Shown piece by piece: positions 27,734-34,840 of a stretch of 64,000 nt of DNA (its first letter is position 1; each line of letters begins with the position of its first letter). Position numbers and translations under genes: made by a program. The DNA comes from UBA2266 sp964406945. GTDB taxonomy: Bacteria; Planctomycetota; Phycisphaerae; Sedimentisphaerales; Anaerobacaceae. The notes under the pieces were generated by a model that worked only from the letters and a program-made list of their open reading frames with translations, had not been told where the DNA came from and ran no database searches. The stretch spans positions 62,001 through 126,000 of the forward strand of contig CAYOTO010000002.1 of assembly GCA_964406945.1 (NCBI GenBank). The letters are read 5' to 3'.

Positions 27734-30082
27734 CTACAGTCCGAGCGATTCGGCGTCGCCGTTTTCTCTTTTGATGGTGCATTGCACCTTGCGCCTGTCG
27801 TCGGTCGGCAACAGGGCGGTCAACCGGCCGTCAGAGAGTGCGGCTTCGAGTTCGTAGCCGCCGTCGACTTTCTTCACCTTAGCTCGTTCAGGGATGCTGC
27901 GGCCCTGCCTGTAAGGCCTGTAGAGTGCGATGAACTGGGTTTTCCTGTTTTTCTCAGGTGTTGCGGCCGTCAGGTGCCATTCCCGCAATTTTATGCGGGG
28001 CCTGGGATTCGGATCGTATTGATCGGTCTGGCTGAAGGTCAGTCCCGAAGGCTCCAGGAAGTCGATATGAAGCCTTACGTTGCCTTTGTCAACGGCGATA
28101 TCCCGCTGGTTGTCGACTTCAAATTTGTTGATCGCATGCAGCCAGTATTCGAAAGTGGAAGGCTCCTTGGCCTCCAGGCGGTCGTAAACCACTACCAGTT
28201 CCGGTTTTACAAAGATAATGGTCCTGGTGTATTCGTCCAGCACGTTGTCTTCGTAGGCGTCGGCAGCATCGCCGGAGACTATGTCCAGAGTATCGCTCGT
28301 CTTAAAGGCCGTAATCCTGCCCTGGGCTTTAACATTCCGCCGGAACTGGCCCTTGCTGTTTACGGTAATATTGTTCACCGACCGGGTGCTCCACATCCAG
28401 TTTTTGTGATGATCGCTGCCGTAGCTGTCGCGATAGCCGGAGCGGATCAGCAGCCGCTGGCCGTAGGCCCATAGCAGAAACGAATTGCAGGCCTCGTATC
28501 CGTGCGACTGCGTGCCGAAGGGGCTGGACTTGAAGACCACCTGTACACTTTCGCTTGCATCGGTCAGGCTTGTATTCAGATAGGCCTGGCCGATTCCCTC
28601 GAACAGTCTGGATTCGGGCAGATTGCTCGGAGCGACCGGCTTCACCTCGGGCAACTGGCCCCGGATGAACCCGATATATCCGCCCGTTTGCGAGGGGCCG
28701 CCGAGTTTTTCTACATACCACCGCCAGTGGCCGTTTTGGGCCTGTGCGGCCAGGGTCGTCATCAGTCCGACGTTGCTTGCGGCCCTTCGTCTGGCGGTGA
28801 GATCGCCGAAACCGCCGCCGACCTTGCCGGGCGGCATCAGGTACATCGGATAGTAGCCGATTTTGGAGAAGTACGGCTTTTTGTAGGCGTTTATACCCAT
28901 TGCCTCGCGCATCACGTCGGCCCACCATGTGAATCTGTTGATGTAGCTGGCCCAGTAGCTGGTTCCCTCATGCCAGCCGCCGTCTGAGTCGCTCCAGACC
29001 GGGTATGTATTAAAGAAAACATTGGCGGCGAACCACACCCAGTCGTCGGCTCCCTCGACCTCGCCGAGAAAAGCGACTCCGACCTCGCCCAAAAAGTGCC
29101 AGGCGCGATTGGAGTGGCTCGAATAGGGCCGCCAGAGATGCCGCGGGCATAGGTGATTGTACATCTCATCGCCGCGAATCTTCATGACGCGACGGCAGAC
29201 GTCTTTCTCCTTGTCGCTTAGAAGGTCGTTTACGAAAGAATAGGTCCGCGAGAAATAGTAGTTGTACGGCATGCCGGCCTCGTCGTTGTATCGATAGCCG
29301 GTGCTGCCTTTGGGGTCCCATTTGGCGCATTCGAGCAGGATGCGTTTTGCTTCGCGGCCGTACTGTTCTTTGCCGCCAATCAGCCGGGTAAACGCCAGAG
29401 TCGCGGCGCTGTTGAGCGTCTTGATGACCTTCTTGCGGTTGCCCCACCAGATTTTTCGCCACGGATCGCTGCCTCTGACTATATCGTCCGGATACGTGGG
29501 CGGCTCCTCTGTCGAGGGCGGATTCTTCATCAGTTTCTCGCACTCGGCCACAAGCCTTTCGAACTCATCCTTCATATCGCCGGCGGCCGCTTCTCGCAGC
29601 TTTTTGACATTCTCGGGCCGCATGAACAATCTCGGATGCTCTTCAGGAATGCGCCCGAGCAGATTGCCGCGCCCGGGCATAGGCATCTGGACCGCATCGG
29701 CCTCGATAGTGAAGCTGCGAACCTTGCTCCAGTTCGTGCGTTTGCCTTCGGCGTTTGTGCCCCGGTAGCGCCAGCGGTATTCGCCGGGCTGCAGCGTTTC
29801 GGGCGGACAGTGGACATTGAATTCGATGTTTTCGGCGGTATAAACGGGGTCCGCAAGGCGATTATCGGCTGCAATCTGGATCTCCCATTTAATGCCTTTC
29901 ATGGGCCTCCAACTGAATGCCGGCGGATTCGTTGCCGGTGAATCACCGTCGGCCGGTCGGTATCCCCACTCGCCGCCGACCGCGGGACGCTGGTCCAGTT
30001 TCCCCTCTGCTGCAAATGAGGTTGCACAAACCGAAAGTGCGAAAACCGCGCACAAAATTTTTCGAGACATGCACAAGGACAT
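27734..30082 (-). CDS. DUF4962 / heparinase II/III-like polysaccharide lyase
   Basis: A protein of about 782 residues starting at the ATG 30082, which has GGAGG five bases upstream; a longer frame reaching 30181 overlaps pyrD. A signal peptide (KILCAVFALSVCATSFA) is followed by an N-terminal beta domain (FSWRPMKGIKWEIQIA), an alpha/alpha toroid (EEHPRLFMRPENVKKLREAA, YNDEAGMPYNYYFSRTYS, WHEGTSYWASYINRFTWW) and a C-terminal beta sandwich (YEACNSFLLWAYGQRLLIRS, IIFVKPELVVVYDRLEA). This is the architecture of heparinase II/III-type lyases. Asn/Tyr/His candidates are present in YHxxY-like segments, but catalytic residues were not assigned. Only 11 bases separate it from pyrD. Confidence 0.8.
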   Translation of the reverse strand: MSLCMSRKILCAVFALSVCATSFAAEGKLDQRPAVGGEWGYRPADGDSPATNPPAFSWRPMKGIKWEIQIAADNRLADPVYTAENIEFNVHCPPETLQPGEYRWRYRGTNAEGKRTNWSKVRSFTIEADAVQMPMPGRGNLLGRIPEEHPRLFMRPENVKKLREAAAGDMKDEFERLVAECEKLMKNPPSTEEPPTYPDDIVRGSDPWRKIWWGNRKKVIKTLNSAATLAFTRLIGGKEQYGREAKRILLECAKWDPKGSTGYRYNDEAGMPYNYYFSRTYSFVNDLLSDKEKDVCRRVMKIRGDEMYNHLCPRHLWRPYSSHSNRAWHFLGEVGVAFLGEVEGADDWVWFAANVFFNTYPVWSDSDGGWHEGTSYWASYINRFTWWADVMREAMGINAYKKPYFSKIGYYPMYLMPPGKVGGGFGDLTARRRAASNVGLMTTLAAQAQNGHWRWYVEKLGGPSQTGGYIGFIRGQLPEVKPVAPSNLPESRLFEGIGQAYLNTSLTDASESVQVVFKSSPFGTQSHGYEACNSFLLWAYGQRLLIRSGYRDSYGSDHHKNWMWSTRSVNNITVNSKGQFRRNVKAQGRITAFKTSDTLDIVSGDAADAYEDNVLDEYTRTIIFVKPELVVVYDRLEAKEPSTFEYWLHAINKFEVDNQRDIAVDKGNVRLHIDFLEPSGLTFSQTDQYDPNPRPRIKLREWHLTAATPEKNRKTQFIALYRPYRQGRSIPERAKVKKVDGGYELEAALSDGRLTALLPTDDRRKVQCTIKRENGDAESLGL

Positions 30083-30093
30083 AATTTCCTCCG

Positions 30094-31017
30094 TTATTCT
30101 ATTGAGCCGGTCAATTCTGAAACGCTGCTTATCGCGTGAGTTTCGCAGTAGTGTCGGATGCCGCGTACGATCTTTTCGCAACTGGCCGGATTTACGAAGC
30201 TGCTGGTGCCGACCGCCACGGCCGATGCTCCTGCCATCATGAATTCCACCGCATCCGAAGCTGTCCGTATGCCGCCCAGGCCCAGGATCGGAATACCGGC
30301 ATCCCCGGCAACCTCATTGTAGACCTTGTTCACAAGATACACCGCGATCGGCTTGATGGCCGGGCCGGAGAGCCCGCCTGTTCTATTGGCAAGGACTGGG
30401 CGCCGGGTTTCGATGTCGATTACCATTGCGGTGAAGGTGTTTACGAGGCTCAGTGCGTCGGCGCCTCCCTCGACGGCTGCGGCGGCTGTTGCGGCGATGT
30501 CTGTAACCGAGGGAGTCAGTTTGACCATAAGCACCTTATCACCGGCGGCTTCTTTAGCGGCTCTGGTAACCTGGCAAACCAGCTCGGGATCGGTGCCGAA
30601 GCTGATGCCGCCCTTTTTGACGTTCGGGCAACTGATGTTAAGCTCGTATCCTGCAATTGCATCGAACTTTGCCAGTTGTTCAATTACGGCCACATAGTCA
30701 TCGATAGTAACCCCGGCCGCATTCACGAACACGGCCGCCTTCATCCGCTGCAAAATCGGAATCTTCTCTTCGATGAACCGCTCGACGCCAATGTTGGCAA
30801 GGCCGATGGCGTTGAGCATGCCGGAATCGGTCTCTACAATCCGGGGAGTGGGATTGCCTTTGCGAGGTTCGCGGGTGATGCTCTTGGTAATAAATCCGCC
30901 CAGACAGTCCATGTCCATGAACGCCGACAACTCATCCGCATACCCGCAAGTCCCGGAAGCCGTAAAAACAGGACTTGCCAATCGCAATCCGGCAAAATCG
31001 ACACCTATGTCAACCAT
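30094..31017 (-). CDS. pyrD: Dihydroorotate dehydrogenase B, catalytic subunit
   Basis: A protein of about 307 residues with the class 1B DHODH pattern: VDIGVDFAGLRLASPVFTAS at the start, ITKSITREPRKGNPTPRIVE, the FMN-contacting NISCPNVKKGG with the catalytic Cys in the NxSCPN motif, VKLTPSVTDI and ILGLGGIRTASDAVEFM. It oxidises dihydroorotate to orotate using NAD+ through the PyrK partner. Two starts (31026 and 31017) are possible; an AGG sits better placed for 31017. A HEPN-domain gene lies between pyrD and pyrK, ending 8 bases before 31026. Confidence 0.92.
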   Translation of the reverse strand: MVDIGVDFAGLRLASPVFTASGTCGYADELSAFMDMDCLGGFITKSITREPRKGNPTPRIVETDSGMLNAIGLANIGVERFIEEKIPILQRMKAAVFVNAAGVTIDDYVAVIEQLAKFDAIAGYELNISCPNVKKGGISFGTDPELVCQVTRAAKEAAGDKVLMVKLTPSVTDIAATAAAAVEGGADALSLVNTFTAMVIDIETRRPVLANRTGGLSGPAIKPIAVYLVNKVYNEVAGDAGIPILGLGGIRTASDAVEFMMAGASAVAVGTSSFVNPASCEKIVRGIRHYCETHAISSVSELTGSIE

Positions 31018-31033
31018 TTGGCCCATCCTATTT

Positions 31034-32020
31034 TCAGCATGCTTTCAAGTCGTCTAGAAGTACAGGTTCATTTAGTGCGACAAGGAAGAGAAGTTTTACG
31101 ATCTCATTGAGAAATGAAATGACGTTTGCTCTACCACCCAATACCTTAGAAAGCTGCTTTTCGTCCCCATGACCACCATGCACAACATTGCTGCGATACT
31201 GATATAATGAAGACCATATCTTCTTCTCAGAAATCTGACCGAAGTAACTGCTATATTCCAAAGGCCTTGAAAATCGCTTTCTTAGCAATGGGACTTTCGT
31301 CTTAATTTGATGGCCTATTGAGTCTCCAATCTCACCGCTTTGGGGGCGGTGGGCGATGAGCGATTCTATTATAGAGAAGAGGCCGACAACCGTCGCTTCA
31401 GAACTTCGCGGCAGAGACCTAAGATCTCGCAAACGGCGGAACGCTCTTTTCAAATGTGGATAGTCCGGACAGATATCCTGGATTAGCTCGAAGTTTGTTC
31501 TAATTTCTTTTAATTCCTCAACAGAAACTTCGACAGCAGGTTGCGGACAAAGGCCTTGTGCATCAAAGAAACTAAAAATGGAAGGGCTGTGCCACATAGT
31601 CCCCTGGCCACCGCCGTCGAAGCCATTGAACAATGAAAATCCGATTTCAAGATCGTTCTTCAGAAGCGATGCTGCAGACGCTATATCCTGAATTTCGGTA
31701 TTAGATCCCTTGAATGATATTACCCAATATCGCCAGTCCTGTGGGGGAAGGGACTTTATGGCATAGTGGAAATTTCTTGGTTTATTGCCAGGTGTCTTCT
31801 TTACCTCGCATTCATACAAAAAACCATTTGCTGTAGGAAACGGCATAAACGCCGGTAGAAAACTTTTAATCCTAGCAATCTCCTCCGGTGCTGCACGACG
31901 GATAAAGTGCTGCGGAGCGACTTCCACAGGCAATTTACCCCGGATCGTCACGTAGCTCAGGATGAAAGCACAAGAGGTCGTGGGGTCGCTATGTTCACTA
32001 GCTCCATTCAATTTGCTCAC
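31034..32020 (-). CDS. Apea-like HEPN domain protein inserted between pyrK and pyrD
   Basis: A 328-residue protein with a GTG start and no clear ribosome site. Residues 1-200 are of no recognised family. Residues 205-320 form a helical domain with VVGLFSIIESLIAHRPQSGE and YQYRSNVVHGG, in which R276-X4-H281 is the RX4-6H catalytic signature of HEPN ribonucleases and the YxxRSxxVHG form is that of Apea-like HEPN domains. HEPN RNases are frequent in toxin-antitoxin and abortive-infection systems. The gene is visibly AT-richer: three 60-base lines (31081-31260) count 24, 28 and 21 GC, against 41 in a pyrK line (32581-32640). It looks acquired. No nucleotidyltransferase antitoxin is adjacent. Confidence 0.75.
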   Translation of the reverse strand: MSKLNGASEHSDPTTSCAFILSYVTIRGKLPVEVAPQHFIRRAAPEEIARIKSFLPAFMPFPTANGFLYECEVKKTPGNKPRNFHYAIKSLPPQDWRYWVISFKGSNTEIQDIASAASLLKNDLEIGFSLFNGFDGGGQGTMWHSPSIFSFFDAQGLCPQPAVEVSVEELKEIRTNFELIQDICPDYPHLKRAFRRLRDLRSLPRSSEATVVGLFSIIESLIAHRPQSGEIGDSIGHQIKTKVPLLRKRFSRPLEYSSYFGQISEKKIWSSLYQYRSNVVHGGHGDEKQLSKVLGGRANVISFLNEIVKLLFLVALNEPVLLDDLKAC

Positions 32021-32096
32021 TGGGCGACTCGGATATCTGGTCTTACATTATAAAAGCAGAAACACTCTCGGGTTTATCTGCACGCGGCAAAAGTTC

Positions 32097-33326
32097 TCAT
32101 TCTTTGAACGCTACTTCTCGGCTGTCGAATACGGGGCCGTCCTGGCAACACATTTTGTAGGTGGTTTCGTTGGAGTCGGGTACTTTACACTCAATTGCGC
32201 AGCTCTGGCACAGGCCAATACCGCAGGCCATGCGGCGTTCCATGCTGATCCGGCAGTCGATTTTGCGCTCGGCGGCGATTCTTGCCATTGTAGCCAGCAT
32301 TGGTTCGGGGCCGCACGCGTAAATCACGGTTTTAGCCGGTTCCGGTTTGTTTTTGTCGAGCCACTCGCACAGACAATCTGTAATCAGGCCTTTATAGCCA
32401 ACAGAGCCGTCATCGGTGGCCACCACCGATTCGATGCCGTATCTGGCGAATTCCGGCAGGGAAAAGCCGAGCTGCTGGGAAATTTCGTCGCGTTTGCGTT
32501 CGAAAGGCAGTGCTTCGGCGGTCTGGGCGCCCGCGAAGGCGATTACCGCTATTTCGTGATGCTTCTCGGTCAAATATTTTGCAAGGTGCTGCAGCGGGGC
32601 CGTGCCCATGCCGCCTACCACGAGCAGGGCGGTATTCTTGTCCGGAGGAACGTCGAATCCGTTGCCCAGCGGCCCGATTACGCTTATTTTGTCGCCTTCC
32701 TTGAGATTGGTCATGCGGACAGTTGCGGGGCCCAGGACACAGTACAGCACTTCTATTCGCGTCCTGCCGCGTTTCGGCGTAACATTCGTAAAACTGAAGG
32801 GCCGTCGCAGCAGGACCGTTCGCGTGGATGCGTCCCGCAGTTGCTCGGGAATCTTCTCTTCGGGCGGCAGCGGGGCTCCGCTCAGATCGAATTCGGCGAA
32901 CTGACCGGGCTTGAATCCGGCGAAAACCTGGGCTGCTTCGCCTTTGAACTTGAGCTGCATTTTGTAGAATCCCTCGCCGATCTTGCGGTTCGAAACAACC
33001 AAGGCGTCGTATACACCTTTACCCGACTTCTCCCGGGCCCCTGCGAATCTGCGATCATCATCCGCTTGCTGCTGCTCGGTGCTCTGCTGATCTTCGGTTT
33101 GCTGCTGCAAATCCGCATTTGGCTGCTCGTGTCTCTGCTCCGGAGCGGGGTTTTCCTCGGGTTGGGGCTGTTGTTCCGGCTGCTCGGGCTCTGTAGAGGT
33201 CTGCGGCTGTTCGGACCCGGTTGTCTGATCCGTCTGTGCCTGTTGTTGTGTTTTCTGATCGTCCGACTGCGACTGTTGGTCGACCGGCTGATTGTCTTGC
33301 TGTCTTTCTTCGCCCATTTCGCTCAT
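32097..33326 (-). CDS. pyrK: Dihydroorotate dehydrogenase electron transfer subunit PyrK with long Gln-rich N-terminal extension
   Basis: A 409-residue protein; normal PyrK has about 260. Residues 1-92 are almost only Gln, Glu, Pro, Asp and Thr with no fold predicted. The PyrK core starts near residue 105 (VYDALVVSNRKIGEGFYKMQ) and has the FAD-binding RRPFSF motif, the NAD-binding VVGGMGTAPLQHLA, and a [2Fe-2S] cluster site (ACGIGLCQSCAIEC, with a further Cys in YKMCCQDGPVF). It passes electrons from PyrD to NAD+. The HEPN gene separates it from pyrD. Confidence 0.9.
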   Translation of the reverse strand: MSEMGEERQQDNQPVDQQSQSDDQKTQQQAQTDQTTGSEQPQTSTEPEQPEQQPQPEENPAPEQRHEQPNADLQQQTEDQQSTEQQQADDDRRFAGAREKSGKGVYDALVVSNRKIGEGFYKMQLKFKGEAAQVFAGFKPGQFAEFDLSGAPLPPEEKIPEQLRDASTRTVLLRRPFSFTNVTPKRGRTRIEVLYCVLGPATVRMTNLKEGDKISVIGPLGNGFDVPPDKNTALLVVGGMGTAPLQHLAKYLTEKHHEIAVIAFAGAQTAEALPFERKRDEISQQLGFSLPEFARYGIESVVATDDGSVGYKGLITDCLCEWLDKNKPEPAKTVIYACGPEPMLATMARIAAERKIDCRISMERRMACGIGLCQSCAIECKVPDSNETTYKMCCQDGPVFDSREVAFKE

Positions 33327-33376
33327 GTTATCTCGCTATACTTGCGGGGGCGCATCAGCCCCCTGTCGTTTTGATT

Positions 33377-34621
33377 TTAAAGCAAATCCTCGTAAACCCT
33401 CACGCCGTCGACAACCTTGCATACATGCACAGCAAACTTGTCTGCAAAAGCCGGTCTCGATCTCGGATAGCCTGTCTGGACGGCCTTTTTGACCGCATCC
33501 ACGGCCTCTTCGAGCACCAGAGCGCCGGACGCGCCCTTGTCGCCGCCGCCTAGCATTCGCTCTCCAAGCACTCCCGGGACCGTTCGCACCAGATCGCACA
33601 TTGTCTCAAGCTCCGGTCCGGATATCCTGTAATCATCCCTAAGTCCGACGCCGTCGGCACGGAAGATCGAACCCACGGTGTCGATATCGCCGGCCTTCCA
33701 GGCGTCCATCATCCGGTAAAAGCGTTTTTGGGCGTGGTAAATGTAGTTCAGCCTGTCGCATTTTTCCGGCTCCCTCTGGCCGAATTGAGCTATTGCCTTT
33801 GTGTATACCGACTCTTCTTTTACGTCCGCAAGGCAGTTCACGTCAAAACCGGCGTCTCCAAGCATTTTGGCCAGCTCTTCGCATTCGGCGCGGCGGATTT
33901 TGTACGTTGATTTTTCCAGCCCGGGTCGCACCGTGCCGGTGTCCATTACCACAATTCTCAGCTTTTCGCCGCCGGCGCCAAGCGGAATATGCTGTATACT
34001 GCGGTTTGCCGGGTCGTAGTACGTGCCCATTCCCTCTTTGGCGAACAGGATCATAATCTGATCCAACTGTCCGCAGGGCGAGCCTATATAATCATTTTCG
34101 ACGGCCTGAGCCAGGTCGATTATCTTCATCTGATCTTCGAGATGAATCTGGTTGACCTCCAGTAGCGTCAGAATCAAGTTCAGACTCAGCGACGCCGAGC
34201 GGCTCATCCCGCCGCCGGGGATGTTGCCGTACACAACGGCGTCGATTCCCCGCGACAGCTTATATCCCTCGCGTTTGAGTATATAGTCCACACCGTACGG
34301 AAAGCGTCCCCAGGTCTCGGCCGTCTCGGCGCTCTTGGGCTCCGGCACATCTCCCAATGAGAACTCGATAATGCCGTCGTCCGGGAAATTGCCGCTGAAA
34401 ACCCGCATTTTGCCGGTATTGTTGGGCTTGTAGGCCATCCAGATGAAACGGTCGGTGCCGACTCCGAACAGTTCCGTGCCGTTGTAATCGCCGTGCTCTA
34501 CGCCCAGACAAAACCGCGAAGATGTGCGTCTGATCTTACCGCCTTTGATGTCGAGCCCTTTTTCTCCAGACAGCTCTTTAATTACGTCCAAAGCCTTTTT
34601 ATCCTCAGGCGTCAAATCCAT
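33377..34621 (-). CDS. Galactokinase-like GHMP kinase
   Basis: A 414-residue GHMP kinase. The N-terminal substrate loop reads SRFCLGVEHGDYNG (about residues 35-48), a variant of the galactokinase signature GEHTDY. The ATP loop is IPGGGMSRSASLSLN, the catalytic-Asp segment is SPCGQLDQ, and the third motif is LGGGDKGASGALV. These are divergent from classical GalK (for example SRSAS instead of SSSAA), so the sugar could be another hexose or uronic acid. A sodium/sugar symporter gene lies upstream on the same strand, separated by a terminator. Confidence 0.78.
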   Translation of the reverse strand: MDLTPEDKKALDVIKELSGEKGLDIKGGKIRRTSSRFCLGVEHGDYNGTELFGVGTDRFIWMAYKPNNTGKMRVFSGNFPDDGIIEFSLGDVPEPKSAETAETWGRFPYGVDYILKREGYKLSRGIDAVVYGNIPGGGMSRSASLSLNLILTLLEVNQIHLEDQMKIIDLAQAVENDYIGSPCGQLDQIMILFAKEGMGTYYDPANRSIQHIPLGAGGEKLRIVVMDTGTVRPGLEKSTYKIRRAECEELAKMLGDAGFDVNCLADVKEESVYTKAIAQFGQREPEKCDRLNYIYHAQKRFYRMMDAWKAGDIDTVGSIFRADGVGLRDDYRISGPELETMCDLVRTVPGVLGERMLGGGDKGASGALVLEEAVDAVKKAVQTGYPRSRPAFADKFAVHVCKVVDGVRVYEDLL

Positions 34622-34771
34622 ACCGTTTACTCCGTAAGAACAGCCGTAAAGTGCATTTCCTCCACCGAATTGGCCCCCTTATACCCCACAAAACTTCCGA
34701 ACGCAACCCCATTTCACCGGCGCTGAGGCGCTTTTGGCGGGTGATCGGCCGTGGTCTGCGGGTTACCCAAC

Positions 34772-34809
34772 GAAAAAGCCCCCGGCCACATTCGGGCGGG
34801 GGGCTTTGA
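34772..34809 (-). terminator. Rho-independent terminator of the SSS transporter gene
   Basis: Reading the minus strand, a GC-rich hairpin with arms AAAGCCCCCC / GGGGGCTTT closes around a 14-base GC-rich loop and runs into a T-tract. It lies about 30 bases after the stop codon of the transporter gene, and upstream of the galactokinase start. It implies that the transporter and galactokinase are not one simple transcript. Confidence 0.75.
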
Positions 34810-34840
34810 TTCCAAGAATAGACTTAAGCTCGCCGCGAAA

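Noticed and set aside
31034..32020. Toxin-antitoxin pair at the HEPN gene
   Set aside because: No MNT-type nucleotidyltransferase or other small partner is adjacent; the flanking genes are pyrK and pyrD.
24669..33374. Long plus-strand frames 24669-26033, 27380-28474 and 31962-33374
   Set aside because: They mirror the oxidoreductase, lyase and pyrK genes; the last is leucine/arginine-rich because it is the reverse of the Gln-rich extension of pyrK.
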